This document shows, piece after piece, positions 50,070-59,122 of a stretch of 64,000 bases of DNA. The notes under the pieces were generated by a model. It did no database searches. It was given only the letters and a program-made list of their open reading frames with translations, and was not told the DNA's origin. The translations under genes and the position numbers were made by a program. Position 1 is the stretch's first letter. The number at the start of each line of letters is the position of its first letter. Source of the stretch: Pseudomonas sp. Leaf48 (GTDB lineage: Bacteria; Pseudomonadota; Gammaproteobacteria; Pseudomonadales; Pseudomonadaceae); NCBI RefSeq assembly GCF_001421885.1, contig NZ_LMLH01000006.1, positions 83,502-147,501 on the forward strand, written 5' to 3'.

Positions 50070-50198
50070 TCAGGCGCGCCAGTGGCTAAACCAATACCCA
50101 AAATAAAAGCTGACCGGAGCACAAGCGTCATTCACCCGGGCAGCCGCAACCGAGCGCGGGGCGCTGACGGTACGAAGCTGTAAGAGGGTGTTGAGCAT
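50070..50198 (-). CDS. Leader peptide rich in Phe, Tyr and Trp (attenuation of DAHP synthase)
   Basis: The 42-codon frame starts at the ATG at 50198 with GGAGA upstream, and ends SFYFGYWFSHWRA. Within residues 31-40 are three Phe, two Tyr and two Trp codons. This clustering just before a transcription terminator is the classic layout of an aromatic amino acid attenuator, as for trp and phe leaders. When charged aromatic tRNAs are scarce, ribosome stalling would prevent the terminator and raise DAHP synthase. Which tRNA dominates cannot be decided by eye. Confidence 0.82.
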   Translation of the reverse strand: MLNTLLQLRTVSAPRSVAAARVNDACAPVSFYFGYWFSHWRA

Positions 50199-50222
50199 GG
50201 TCTGTCTCCGATGGATGAGCCG

Positions 50223-50252
50223 AGCTTACTAGAGGCCGGTACGCGGATTCAA
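50223..50252 (-). promoter_or_regulatory. Possible sigma-70 promoter of the leader transcript
   Basis: On the minus strand TTGAAT and TAAGCT are 18 bp apart, about 25 nt before the leader ATG. The match to consensus is moderate. Confidence 0.35.
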
Positions 50253-50351
50253 TCAGAAAATGCTATCGATCCACAAAGGCTATTTCTATCATCCGGGCAC
50301 GACTCAAGTTGTGACACACTTTGGCCTTTCCCTGCCTGCCATGGTGCTTCG

Positions 50352-50795
50352 ATGGAGTTTGAATGGCGCCCGGCAACTCCAGAGGATCTGGATTTCGCCC
50401 GCGACCTGACCTGCCGGAACATGTTGCGCTACTACATCCACCACGATTTGCTGTGGCAGGACGCAGCGTTCGACGTGGCCTGGGCAGGTCGCGACAACCG
50501 CATGATCACCCGCGGCGAGGACTTGCTGGGTTACGTCAGCCTGAGTCGTGACGCTGCAGCCCTGTACATTCGCGAATTGCACATCACTGAAGCTTTCCGG
50601 GGGCAGGGTGCCGGCTCATGGGCGATTGATCAGGTGTTAACCGTTGCGCGCGGGGAGCGGCGGCCGGCGTTGCGCCTGACGGTTTTCACCAACAATCCGG
50701 CGCACGCCCTGTATCAGCGAAAGGGCTTGCGCGTGGTGGGCAGGGACGAGTGTTTCCTGAGAATGCAGGTCGATCTTGATCGCTTGCAGTGCTGA
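50352..50795 (+). CDS. GNAT family N-acetyltransferase
   Basis: The 147-aa product has the GNAT fold pattern: FEWRPATPEDLDFARDL at the start, and the acetyl-CoA binding segment ITEAFRGQGAGSWAIDQVL (the Q/RxxGxG/A motif) near residues 80-100. The substrate is unknown. The ATG at 50352 is chosen as the family usually begins just before the beta-1 strand; upstream the frame is open to 50211 but crosses a region upstream of the leader. It is divergent from the DAHP synthase leader. Confidence 0.82.
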   Translation: MEFEWRPATPEDLDFARDLTCRNMLRYYIHHDLLWQDAAFDVAWAGRDNRMITRGEDLLGYVSLSRDAAALYIRELHITEAFRGQGAGSWAIDQVLTVARGERRPALRLTVFTNNPAHALYQRKGLRVVGRDECFLRMQVDLDRLQC

Positions 50796-50922
50796 GACAC
50801 GCTTGCGGCAAGCCTTTGAAGATGAATTGAAACTCTTGAACCAGCGCTTTCTGCTAGGTCTGCCAGTTGCTTTTTGCTAAGGTGTCTCGCAATTCAATAA
50901 GACCATTTCGCGAGGTGTCTGC

Positions 50923-51564
50923 TTGATTAGGGTGCTAGTAGTCGATGACCATGATCTCGTTCGTACAGGCATTACACGAATGCTGGCTGACATCGATGGC
51001 CTGCAAGTAGTCGGCCAGGCCGAGTCGGGAGAGGAGTCCCTGCTCAAGGCACGCGAACTGAAACCTGATGTGGTCTTGATGGACGTCAAGATGCCCGGTA
51101 TCGGCGGTCTCGAGGCCACTCGCAAAATGTTGCGCAGCCACCCGGATATCAAGGTCGTTGCGGTTACCGTGTGCGAGGAAGACCCGTTTCCTACACGGCT
51201 GTTGCAAGCCGGTGCCGCGGGCTACCTGACCAAGGGTGCCGGTTTGTCCGAGATGGTCCAGGCCATTCGCCTGGTATTTGCCGGGCAACGCTACATCAGC
51301 CCGCAAATTGCCCAGCAACTGGCGATCAAGTCCTTCCAGCCGACCAACGACTCGCCCTTCGATGCCTTGTCGGAGCGCGAAATCCAGATCGCACTGATGA
51401 TAGTCGGCTGCCAGAAGGTGCAGATCATTTCCGATAAATTGTGCCTGTCCCCGAAAACAGTGAATACCTACCGTTACCGCATCTTCGAAAAGCTTTCGAT
51501 CAGCAGTGATGTGGAGTTGACGCTGCTGGCGGTTCGTCACGGCATGGTCGACGCCAGCCTCTGA
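50923..51564 (+). CDS. gacA: Response regulator GacA
   Basis: The 213-aa product has a receiver domain with phosphorylatable D54 (LMDVKMPG) and a LuxR-type helix-turn-helix C-terminus ([12 protein letters not shown]...[17 protein letters not shown]). GacA, with the GacS sensor, activates small RNAs that relieve RsmA repression of secondary metabolites, exoenzymes and biofilm genes. The start is a TTG at 50923 with GAGG upstream; no ATG fits the conserved MIRVLVVDD start. uvrC follows after 2 bp, the conserved gacA-uvrC operon. Confidence 0.97.
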   Translation: MIRVLVVDDHDLVRTGITRMLADIDGLQVVGQAESGEESLLKARELKPDVVLMDVKMPGIGGLEATRKMLRSHPDIKVVAVTVCEEDPFPTRLLQAGAAGYLTKGAGLSEMVQAIRLVFAGQRYISPQIAQQLAIKSFQPTNDSPFDALSEREIQIALMIVGCQKVQIISDKLCLSPKTVNTYRYRIFEKLSISSDVELTLLAVRHGMVDASL

Positions 51565-51566
51565 AA

Positions 51567-53390
51567 ATGACCGATACCTTTGATCCTGGCGCCTTCCTGT
51601 CAACCGTCAGCGGACGCCCCGGCGTGTATCGCATGTTCGACAGCGAGGCGCGGTTGCTCTACGTCGGCAAGGCCAAGAACCTCAAGAATCGCCTGTCGAG
51701 CTACTTCCGCAAGACCGGGCTTGCGCCCAAGACTGCTGCGCTGGTGGCGCGTATCGCTCAGGTCGAAACGACCATCACGGCCAACGAAACCGAAGCCTTG
51801 CTGCTTGAGCAGACGCTGATCAAGGAATGGCGTCCGCCTTACAACATCCTGCTTCGCGACGACAAATCCTATCCCTACGTCTATCTGTCGGACGGCGACT
51901 TCCCGCGCCTGAGCATCCATCGCGGGGCGAAGAAGGCCAAGGGCAAATATTTCGGTCCTTACCCCAGCGCCGGGGCGATCCGGGAAAGCCTGAGCCTGCT
52001 GCAAAAGACTTTTTTCGTTCGCCAGTGTGAAGACAGCTACTACAAGAACCGCACGCGACCTTGCCTGCAATACCAGATCAAACGGTGCAAGGCGCCTTGC
52101 GTCGGCCTGGTCGAGCCCGAGGTGTACGCCCAGGACGTACGGCACTCGGTGATGTTCCTCGAAGGGCGCAGCAATGCGCTGACCGACGAATTGTCTGCGG
52201 CCATGGAAGAAGCCGCGATCAACCTCGAATTCGAGCGAGCCGCCGAACTGCGTGACCAGATCGCCTTGTTGCGACGAGTCCAGGACCAGCAGAGCATGGA
52301 AGGCGGCACGGGTGATGTCGATGTCATCGCGGCCTTCGTCAACCCGGGGGGCGCCTGCGTTCACTTGATCAGCGTGCGCGGCGGGCGGGTACTGGGCAGC
52401 AAGAACTTCTTCCCGCAGGTCGGTATTGAAGAAGACGTATCCGAGGTCATGGCGGCGTTTCTTGGCCAGTATTTCATTAGCAGCCCGGAACGCGACTTGC
52501 CCAGCGAGTTGATCGTCAACGTGGTTCACGAGGATTTTCCGACGCTGATTGCGGCCATCGATGAGCTGCGCGGTCGTGAACTGACCATCAGTCACAGGGT
52601 GCGAGGCACTCGGGCGCGCTGGCAGCAACTGGCGGTGACCAATGCCGAACAGGCCCTGGGCGCACGCCTGGCGAATCGACAACACATTACCGCGCGGTTT
52701 GATGCGCTGGCAGAAGTGCTCAAGCTCGAGGAGCCGCCACAACGCCTCGAATGCTACGACATCAGCCATTCCAGCGGTGAAGCGACTGTGGCGTCCTGCG
52801 TGGTGTTCGGCCCCGAAGGCCCGATCAAATCAGATTACCGCCGCTATAACATCGAAGGCGTGACCGCCGGCGACGACTATGCGGCGATGCACCAGGCCTT
52901 GACCCGCCGCTTCAGCAAACTGAAAGACGGGGAGGGCAAGCTGCCGGACATCTTGCTGGTGGACGGTGGCAAGGGCCAGTTGTCGATGGCCCGCGACGTG
53001 CTCAACGAACTGGCTGTGCCCGATCTCATCCTGTTGGGCGTGGCCAAGGGCGCGACGCGCAAGGCCGGTTTCGAAACCTTGTACCTCAACGACGCTGCCC
53101 ACGAATTTACCCTGCGCGGCGATTCCCCCGCGCTGCACCTGATCCAGCAGATTCGCGACGAAGCCCACCGTTTCGCCATCACCGGCCACCGCGCCCGGCG
53201 TGGCAAAACCCGGCGCACGTCTACACTGGAAGGCGTCGCCGGGGTCGGGCCGACCCGTCGGCGCGATTTGTTGAAACATTTTGGTGGATTGCAGGAGCTG
53301 TCTCGTGCCAGCATCGAAGAAATCGCCAAAGCCCCCGGGATCAGTAAAAAGCTCGCAGAGTTGATTTATGCAAATCTGCACAGCGAGTAG
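51567..53390 (+). CDS. uvrC: Excinuclease ABC subunit C
   Basis: The 607-aa product is full length: GIY-YIG nuclease domain (about 10-95; [22 protein letters not shown]), a Cys-rich region, the UvrB-interacting UVR motif (about 200-235), the RNase H-like endonuclease domain with the LVDGGKGQL motif, and C-terminal helix-hairpin-helix pairs ([15 protein letters not shown]). UvrC makes both incisions in nucleotide excision repair. It starts 2 bp after gacA. Confidence 0.98.
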   Translation: MTDTFDPGAFLSTVSGRPGVYRMFDSEARLLYVGKAKNLKNRLSSYFRKTGLAPKTAALVARIAQVETTITANETEALLLEQTLIKEWRPPYNILLRDDKSYPYVYLSDGDFPRLSIHRGAKKAKGKYFGPYPSAGAIRESLSLLQKTFFVRQCEDSYYKNRTRPCLQYQIKRCKAPCVGLVEPEVYAQDVRHSVMFLEGRSNALTDELSAAMEEAAINLEFERAAELRDQIALLRRVQDQQSMEGGTGDVDVIAAFVNPGGACVHLISVRGGRVLGSKNFFPQVGIEEDVSEVMAAFLGQYFISSPERDLPSELIVNVVHEDFPTLIAAIDELRGRELTISHRVRGTRARWQQLAVTNAEQALGARLANRQHITARFDALAEVLKLEEPPQRLECYDISHSSGEATVASCVVFGPEGPIKSDYRRYNIEGVTAGDDYAAMHQALTRRFSKLKDGEGKLPDILLVDGGKGQLSMARDVLNELAVPDLILLGVAKGATRKAGFETLYLNDAAHEFTLRGDSPALHLIQQIRDEAHRFAITGHRARRGKTRRTSTLEGVAGVGPTRRRDLLKHFGGLQELSRASIEEIAKAPGISKKLAELIYANLHSE

Positions 53391-53422
53391 AATGCTCCCT
53401 CACCTCGTAGCCAGTTGTGCCG

Positions 53423-53983
53423 ATGAATATCCCTAATCTGATTACCGTTCTACGCGTCCTGCTCATACCGATCTTCATTTTACTGTTCTACCTGCCTTAC
53501 CAATGGAGCTACCTGGCATCCGCCTCGGTCTTCGCCTTTGCTGCCGCAACAGACTGGCTGGATGGATACCTCGCCCGCCGCCTGGAGCAGAGCACGCCGT
53601 TCGGGGCCTTCCTGGACCCGGTGGCCGACAAGCTGATGGTTGCCGTCGCATTGGTATTGCTCGTCCAGGAACATGGCAACTTGTGGCTCACGCTGCCTGC
53701 CGCCGTGATCATCGGTCGCGAAATCGTCGTCTCGGCGCTGCGTGAGTGGATGGCCGAACTCGGCGCCCGCGCCCACGTCGCCGTATCGAACCTGGGCAAA
53801 TGGAAAACCGCCGCGCAAATGCTGGCGCTGGTGATCCTGCTGGCCAATCCATCGGACTTCAGCTTCTGGGTCCTGTTGGGTTACACCCTGCTGATGGTGT
53901 CCGCAGGCCTGACCTTGTGGTCGATGGTCCAATACTTGCGCGCTGCCTGGCCGCATCTGAAGACCGACGTTGAAAAGAAATAA
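53423..53983 (+). CDS. pgsA: CDP-diacylglycerol-glycerol-3-phosphate 3-phosphatidyltransferase
   Basis: The 186-aa membrane protein has the CDP-alcohol phosphotransferase motif D-G-x2-A-R-x8-G-x3-D-x3-D ([23 protein letters not shown]) and several hydrophobic segments. It makes phosphatidylglycerol phosphate, the first step to phosphatidylglycerol and cardiolipin. The ATG at 53423 is 32 bp after uvrC; a GTG two codons earlier is also in frame. tRNA genes follow 60 bp downstream, the usual Pseudomonas order. Confidence 0.96.
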   Translation: MNIPNLITVLRVLLIPIFILLFYLPYQWSYLASASVFAFAAATDWLDGYLARRLEQSTPFGAFLDPVADKLMVAVALVLLVQEHGNLWLTLPAAVIIGREIVVSALREWMAELGARAHVAVSNLGKWKTAAQMLALVILLANPSDFSFWVLLGYTLLMVSAGLTLWSMVQYLRAAWPHLKTDVEKK

Positions 53984-54003
53984 AACTTTTTTGAATCAAG
54001 GGG

Positions 54004-54031
54004 TTGACGGGGCTTCTGGAATCTATAGAAT
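54004..54031 (+). promoter_or_regulatory. Promoter of the tRNA(Gly)-tRNA(Cys) transcript
   Basis: TTGACG and TAGAAT are 16 bp apart, followed by a G+C-rich discriminator (GCGCC), as in stringently controlled stable-RNA promoters. It lies 12 bp before tRNA(Gly). Confidence 0.75.
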
Positions 54032-54043
54032 GCGCCACACCAA

Positions 54044-54119
<76 letters not shown>

Positions 54120-54166
54120 AGTTTGTACGCATTTGATGTTGTGCTACCTGACAGCAAATGTTTTGA

Positions 54167-54240
54167 GGCCGAGTAGCAAAATGGTTATGCAGCGGATTGC
54201 AAATCCGCCTACGCCGGTTCGATTCCGACCTCGGCCTCCA
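54167..54240 (+). tRNA. tRNA-Cys (anticodon GCA)
   Basis: The 74-nt gene has acceptor GGCCGAG pairing with CTCGGCC, anticodon loop TTGCAAA, T-loop TTCGATT, and encoded CCA. Its 3' end is repeated, with one mismatch, about 4.4 kb downstream. Confidence 0.97.
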
Positions 54241-54250
54241 CTAATAAACA
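54223..54250 (+). repeat. Left direct repeat: 3' end of tRNA-Cys plus flank (candidate attachment site)
   Basis: The 28 bases from TTCCGACC to AATAAACA match 58640-58667 at 27 of 28 positions. The two copies bracket the RTX region. Confidence 0.75.
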
Positions 54251-54281
54251 ACCCCGTAGATTAATGTCTACGGGGTTTTTT
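54250..54281 (+). terminator. Terminator of the tRNA-Gly/tRNA-Cys transcript
   Basis: AACCCCGTAGA pairs with TCTACGGGGTT around a 6-nt loop, followed by a T-run (TTTTTTATT). Confidence 0.88.
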
Positions 54282-54664
54282 ATTGGCTTCGAAAAAGTGA
54301 AGTGTTCCGCAACTGGCGGACTGCTCTCCATCCCTCTGGCTTAATCAGCTAGCCAAAAGCGTAAGCCACTGCCTCCATCAATACCGGTCCGACGTATCCC
54401 CGCAAGCAAAGCGGCCTTGATGGCAGTAATTTGCCTGGCATTGCGTAAATCTATTGTTGCAACAGATCTCATACGAGACGACGACTGGGCAAGCGCGATG
54501 GCAAATGGCTACATATAATGGGAGCCACTCTATTTGTACGCTGACCTGCGCGGCTTCGACAAATTTCGATGAGATGCCTGGTGGTATTACCCGCCTGTCA
54601 TTGATGACAACGAACAATATGGCCGCGTGGGATGCCACTTGCTGCCCTGATTAAAGGAAAAAAC
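54282..54664. other. Region between tRNA-Cys and RTX gene, no gene recognised
   Basis: About 380 bases without a convincing gene. Composition is less G+C-rich than the flanks. GTTCCGCAACTGG near 54304 resembles GTTCCGCAATTGG near 59012 downstream of tRNA(Leu), perhaps remnants of related insertions. TAAAGGAA before 54665 is the ribosome binding site of the RTX gene. Confidence 0.4.
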
Positions 54665-54859
54665 ATGGGCGTGATAAGCGGCACTACGAACAATGACGTT
54701 GTGATCGGGACAAGTGAGGCCGACAGTATTTTTGGCCTGGCGGGGGATGACATTCTCGACGGCGGTGTAGGGCTGGACATTCTGAGCGGTGGCAGTGGGG
54801 ATGACATTTACATTCTCGATAAAATCCCCGAACTGAAGTCTGACTTCACCAGTGTATGA
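54665..54859 (+). pseudogene. N-terminal fragment of the RTX calcium-binding protein (cut by in-frame TGA)
   Basis: The 64-residue frame starts at an ATG with AAAGGA upstream and contains calcium-binding nonapeptide-like repeats (LAGDDILDGGVGLDIL, GGSGDDIY). It ends at TGA (54857-54859). The following 1180-aa frame is in the same reading frame directly after this stop. The two were probably one gene of about 1247 codons, and this fragment alone is unlikely to be functional. Confidence 0.7.
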
Positions 54860-54865
54860 GGGCTT

Positions 54866-57800
54866 TTGATTACCGGCGTCATGGACCTCATGTATGTATG
54901 GGGTTCTACTCCACCGCCAATCAACGCTATCTTGTTTGGCGAAGGACTGTATTGGGGCGAAGCCAGCTACTGGTCCCGTGGCAGCAGTGAGGCCACCCAT
55001 TGGGTTTCCTTTGAGTCTGCGGGGGCATTAGCCACCCCAAAGGGCGTCGGCGACAGCTATTTTTACAACTATCACGTAGACCAGGACCAAATCGTAGGCA
55101 GCGGGGGTACCGATCTAGTCAAGTCCAGCCTGGACAGCTACACCCTGGGCAGCACCCTGGAAAACCTGGAACTCACCGGCAGCAAAAATATCAACGGTGA
55201 CGGTAACGACCTGAACAACCGGCTGACCGGCAACAGCGGCAACAGCGGCAAGAATACCCTGATGGGCTACGGCGGCGACGATATCCTGGACGGAGGTACG
55301 GGTATCGACACCATGCGGGGCGGTGATGGAGATGACACCTATTACGTCGACAATGTCGGCGATGTGGTCAGCGAAACCAGCACAGGCGGCGTTGATCTGG
55401 TCGCGACCTCCCTCGACAGGTACGTGCTCGGTGCCAATATCGAGAGTGGCCGCACGCTCTCGACCGGGGTCACCAAAATGGCCGGCAACGCGCTCGACAA
55501 CGTGCTCTACGCGGGTAGCGGCGACAATGGTCTCCACGGCAGCACAGGCTTCGATACCGTTTCATATGAAGATGCGGGCGCAGTCACCATCAATCTGGCC
55601 GTCACCCTAGCGCAAGACACCGGCGGCTCTGGCGTGGACACCCTGGGCGGCTTCGAGGCGGTGATTGGAAGTCGCTTCAACGACACCCTGATCGGTAACG
55701 CGCAAGACAATACCCTGGATGGCAACGCCGGCAGTGATCTCGTCAAGGGAGAAGGCGGCAACGATACCCTGATGGCTGAAGGCGGATATTCGGCGACGCT
55801 GGAGTCGATAGAGTACGAGAAGACATACGATGAATATGGCAATCTGACCGGCGGCTTTGATTATTGGTTCTACCTCGGCGAAACCCTCGACGGTGGCACC
55901 GGCAACGATTTCGTCAGTTATGCCAATGCCCAATCGAGCGTGATCGTCGACCTGGAAGGCGGCTTGGGGTATGCAACGGGAGTCATTGCCCTGCTTGACA
56001 ACAGGCATGCTTCGGACACCGGCGGGGACGTCATCAACAACATTGCACGAACCCCCGCGGACTTTGCCGACCAGTTGTTGAATATCGAGAACATCATCGG
56101 CAGCAGTTTCAATGATGTTCTGTATGGCGATAATGGGGCCAATGTGCTCAGCGGCAGGTCGGGTGCGGACACGTTGATCGGCGGACGCGGTAACGACACC
56201 TACTTCGTTGACAATGCCGGCGATGTCGTTCGCGAAACCGACGTGACGCTCAGCAGCGGTGGAAGCGATACGGTGCATAGCTCTCTTGGCGCCTACACTC
56301 TCGGCGCCAATGTCGAGAACGGTCGCATCCTCGCCGCCGGGGTCGCCGCCCTGACGGGCAACAGCCTCGGCAACACCCTTTATGCCGGAGCTGGCAACAA
56401 TGTGCTCAATGGCAGTACCGGCGTCGACACGGCCGCCTACGTTTATGCCGCCAGCGCCGTCACCGTCAGCCTGGCCGTGACCACGGCCCAGGCAACCGCA
56501 GGATCAGGCACAGACACCCTGATTGCCATCGAAAACCTTACAGGCTCCAACTACGACGACAAGCTCACGGGCAACGCTGCCGCCAACCTGCTGAACGGTG
56601 GCGCTGGCAACGACGTTTTGAATGGCGGCGCAGGGCTCGACAGGATGACGGGCGGTGAGGGTGCAGACACCTACTACGTCAGCAGCGCCGACGACGTCGT
56701 GATTGAAACCAATGCCACCGCCAGCACTGGCGGCATCGACACGGTCTACAGCTATCTAGGCGCCTACACCCTTGGTGCCAATGTGGAGGACGGTCGCATC
56801 CTTGCCACCGGGGTCGCCGCGATTGCGGGCAACAGCCTCAACAACACCCTCTATGCCGCAGCTGGCAACAACGTCCTCAATGGCAGTACTGGCGCTGACA
56901 ACGCCTCCTACCTCTATGCCGGCAGCGCAGTCACCGTCAGCCTGGCGGTGACCACGGCCCAGGCCACCGGCGGATCAGGCTCCGACACCCTGATCGCCAT
57001 CGAAAACCTCAACGGCTCCAACTACAACGACAACCTCACAGGTAATGCCGCCGGCAACCTGCTCAATGGTGGCGCCGGCAATGACGTATTGAATGGCGGC
57101 GCAGGCCTCGACAGGATGACGGGCGGTGAGGGTTCTGATACCTACTATGTCAGCAGCGCCGGCGACGTCGTGATTGAAACCAATGCGACTGTCAGCACCG
57201 GTGGCAGCGACACGGTCTACACCTATCTCGACGCCTATACCCTGGGCGCCAATGTCGAGAACGGTCGCCTTCTCGGCACCGGGGTTGCCGCCCTCACGGG
57301 CAACAGCCTCAACAACACCCTCTTTGCCGCGGCCGGTAACAACGTCCTCAATGGCAGCACCGGCATCGACACGGCGTCCTACGCCTATGCCGGCAGCGCG
57401 GTCACCGTCAGCCTGGCCGTGACCACAGCCCAGGCTACCGGCGGATCAGGTTCCGACACCCTGGCAGCCATCGAAAACCTCACCGGCTCAAATTACAACG
57501 ACAAGCTCACGGGTGACGCCGCCGCCAACCTGCTCAATGGTGGCGCCGGCAATGACGTTTTGAACGGCGGCGCAGGCCTCGACCGGATGACGGGCGGTGA
57601 TGGTTCAGACACCTACTACGTAGACAACACTGGCGACGTCGTTACGGAAACCAATGCGACGGCCAGCATTGGCGGCAGCGACACGGTCTACAGCTCTTTG
57701 AGCGTCTACACGCTTGGCGCCAATGTCGAGCATGGTCGCGTCGTCACGACCGGGGCCGGGATCCTTACGGGCAACAGCCTCGACAACACCCTCTATTCCG

Positions 57801-58408
57801 GGGCTGGCAGCAACGTGCTCGATGGCAGCACCGGCGTCGATACGGCCTCCTACGTCTATGCGGGCAGCGCAGTCACCGCCAGCCTGGCTGTGACCACGGC
57901 CCAGAATACCGGTGGATCAAGTTCCGATATCCTGCTGGGCATCGAAAACCTCACCGGCTCCAACTACAACGATAAGCTCACGGGAAACGCCGTCGCCAAC
58001 CTGCTTAGCGGTGGTGTTGGCAATGACACTCTGCTGGGCGAGGGCGGGAACGACACCTTGATCGGCAGTACAGGCAAGGATGTTCTAACCGGTGGTATCG
58101 GAAACGATATCTTCGATTTCAACGCCCTCGCCGAAACGGGGCTGACCAGCTCCACCTGGGACATAATCACCGACTTCACCCGAGGAGCCGACAAGATCGA
58201 TCTGTCGACACTGGATGCCAACACGGCGACGCTCGCCAATGACGCCTTCAACTCGGTCATCGGCAGTACAGCCGCCTTCAGCACAGCCGGGCAGTTGAAG
58301 GTTGCAGGGGGCGTGCTGTATGGCAATACCGATGCGGACAGCGCCGCCGAGTTCGCCATCCAGATCGTCGGCACCAGCAGTCTGACGACGGCGGACTTCA
58401 TGCTTTGA
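54866..58408 (+). CDS. RTX-type calcium-binding protein with 157-aa tandem repeats, 3' part of split gene
   Basis: The open frame encodes about 1180 residues rich in GGxGxDxLx nonapeptides that form calcium-binding parallel beta-rolls. Near-identical 157-aa units repeat from about residue 465 onward, each pairing a variable beta-rich part (TLGANVENGRIL...TVSLAVTTAQAT) with two or three nonapeptides (GGAGNDVLNGGAGLDRMTGG). The last ~110 residues (DVLTGGIGNDIFDFNAL...IDLSTLD...SLTTADFML) match the C-terminal type I secretion end of RTX and serralysin-type proteins. Secretion by a type I system is inferred; no such genes are in the window. The TTG at 54866 has only a poor ribosome site, so in the present form the protein may not be made unless the upstream stop is read through or is a sequencing error. 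Confidence 0.8.
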   Translation: MITGVMDLMYVWGSTPPPINAILFGEGLYWGEASYWSRGSSEATHWVSFESAGALATPKGVGDSYFYNYHVDQDQIVGSGGTDLVKSSLDSYTLGSTLENLELTGSKNINGDGNDLNNRLTGNSGNSGKNTLMGYGGDDILDGGTGIDTMRGGDGDDTYYVDNVGDVVSETSTGGVDLVATSLDRYVLGANIESGRTLSTGVTKMAGNALDNVLYAGSGDNGLHGSTGFDTVSYEDAGAVTINLAVTLAQDTGGSGVDTLGGFEAVIGSRFNDTLIGNAQDNTLDGNAGSDLVKGEGGNDTLMAEGGYSATLESIEYEKTYDEYGNLTGGFDYWFYLGETLDGGTGNDFVSYANAQSSVIVDLEGGLGYATGVIALLDNRHASDTGGDVINNIARTPADFADQLLNIENIIGSSFNDVLYGDNGANVLSGRSGADTLIGGRGNDTYFVDNAGDVVRETDVTLSSGGSDTVHSSLGAYTLGANVENGRILAAGVAALTGNSLGNTLYAGAGNNVLNGSTGVDTAAYVYAASAVTVSLAVTTAQATAGSGTDTLIAIENLTGSNYDDKLTGNAAANLLNGGAGNDVLNGGAGLDRMTGGEGADTYYVSSADDVVIETNATASTGGIDTVYSYLGAYTLGANVEDGRILATGVAAIAGNSLNNTLYAAAGNNVLNGSTGADNASYLYAGSAVTVSLAVTTAQATGGSGSDTLIAIENLNGSNYNDNLTGNAAGNLLNGGAGNDVLNGGAGLDRMTGGEGSDTYYVSSAGDVVIETNATVSTGGSDTVYTYLDAYTLGANVENGRLLGTGVAALTGNSLNNTLFAAAGNNVLNGSTGIDTASYAYAGSAVTVSLAVTTAQATGGSGSDTLAAIENLTGSNYNDKLTGDAAANLLNGGAGNDVLNGGAGLDRMTGGDGSDTYYVDNTGDVVTETNATASIGGSDTVYSSLSVYTLGANVEHGRVVTTGAGILTGNSLDNTLYSGAGSNVLDGSTGVDTASYVYAGSAVTASLAVTTAQNTGGSSSDILLGIENLTGSNYNDKLTGNAVANLLSGGVGNDTLLGEGGNDTLIGSTGKDVLTGGIGNDIFDFNALAETGLTSSTWDIITDFTRGADKIDLSTLDANTATLANDAFNSVIGSTAAFSTAGQLKVAGGVLYGNTDADSAAEFAIQIVGTSSLTTADFML
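56258..58015 (+). repeat. Four tandem 471-bp repeats in the RTX gene
   Basis: Units begin at 56258, 56729, 57200 and 57671, exactly 471 bp (157 codons) apart. The fourth is partial, diverging near 58015. The copies are highly similar at DNA level, for example GGCAACAGCCTC and ACCGTCAGCCTGGC recur at the same offset in each. Confidence 0.93.
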
Positions 58409-58639
58409 CTCGCGGGGGAGAGCGCTAAATCCAGCATCTTGCATGTTGGTACTTAGTGAATCCCCCTTGATGCTCTCCGCGCCTCTAGAGGGTGGCAGTG
58501 GCTGAGGATTCAACCTGTCGAACGCGACCACGTGGGCAGCAGGCCTTTTAAAATCAGTAGCTTGCGCAATGTACGGTATGCTAACCTACTGATCTGCTTG
58601 ACTTTGTTAGTGGGCTACATAGCAACCTATGTCGGATCG
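58409..58639. other. Region between RTX gene and right repeat, no gene recognised
   Basis: About 230 bases with no convincing gene. CTCGCGGGGGAGAGCG after the RTX stop is not a clear terminator. The block GTCGGATCGTTCC before 58640 resembles the T-arm of tRNA(Cys), so the duplicated tRNA piece may start slightly before 58640. Confidence 0.4.
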
Positions 58640-58667
58640 TTCCGGCCTCGGCCTCCACTAATAAACA
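58640..58667 (+). repeat. Right direct repeat: copy of tRNA-Cys 3' end (candidate attachment site)
   Basis: TTCCGGCC to AATAAACA copies 54223-54250 with one mismatch. It is followed by a hairpin with a T-run like that after tRNA(Cys). It marks the right edge of the RTX insert. Confidence 0.75.
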
Positions 58668-58701
58668 AGCTCCGTAGATCCATGATTTACGGAGCTTTTT
58701 A
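58667..58701 (+). terminator. Terminator-like hairpin after the right repeat
   Basis: AAGCTCCGTA pairs with TACGGAGCTT, followed by TTTTATTT. It corresponds in position to the terminator after tRNA(Cys). Confidence 0.75.
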
Positions 58702-58851
58702 TTTGCAATGCCTTGCAAGAATTAGTCTTGAAAAGGATCTTTGCGAACTTGCTTCACCGGGGTGGTATGTATATATTCCCACCTCTGCTGCACAAGCGTC
58801 AGGACTACCAGTTGCTAATCGACTGAATTCAGACGACTTCACCGCGCTACC

Positions 58852-58938
58852 GCCCGAATGGCGAAACTGGTAGACGCATGGGACTTAAAATCCCCCGCTC
58901 GTAAGGGCGTGCCGGTTCGATTCCGGCTTCGGGCACCA
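58852..58938 (+). tRNA. tRNA-Leu (anticodon TAA)
   Basis: The 87-nt gene has acceptor GCCCGAA pairing with TTCGGGC, a long variable arm as in tRNA(Leu), anticodon loop CTTAAAA, T-loop TTCGATT, and encoded CCA. Confidence 0.95.
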
Positions 58939-58947
58939 TTTAAAATC

Positions 58948-58981
58948 AAGGGTTTGCGGGCGAAAGCGGATGCAAGCCCTT
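58948..58981 (+). terminator. Hairpin after tRNA-Leu
   Basis: AAGGGTTTGC pairs with GCAAGCCCTT (one G-U) about 10 nt after the tRNA. The T-run is weak. Confidence 0.5.
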
Positions 58982-59122
58982 GTTCGTTTCTGGTCCGCAA
59001 TTTTTGACGAGTTCCGCAATTGGTCACTTTGTTGGAGTAACCTTCATCCCTTCGCGCGTCCTGATGTTGCGCGGGGCAGAAGGGGGTCCAAAGTGGACCT
59101 GTGCCGAGCACACACTGCGGAT

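Noticed and set aside
49931..50131. 66-aa open frame on the minus strand over the attenuator
   Set aside because: It is out of phase with the aromatic-rich leader, runs through the terminator stem, and lacks a ribosome site.
54857..54859. Selenocysteine at the TGA in the RTX gene
   Set aside because: No selenocysteine insertion hairpin is evident after the TGA, and RTX proteins are not selenoproteins; a nonsense mutation is simpler.
58532..58873. 113-aa open frame across the right repeat into tRNA-Leu
   Set aside because: It reads through the copied tRNA end and the tRNA(Leu) gene; no domain and no ribosome site.
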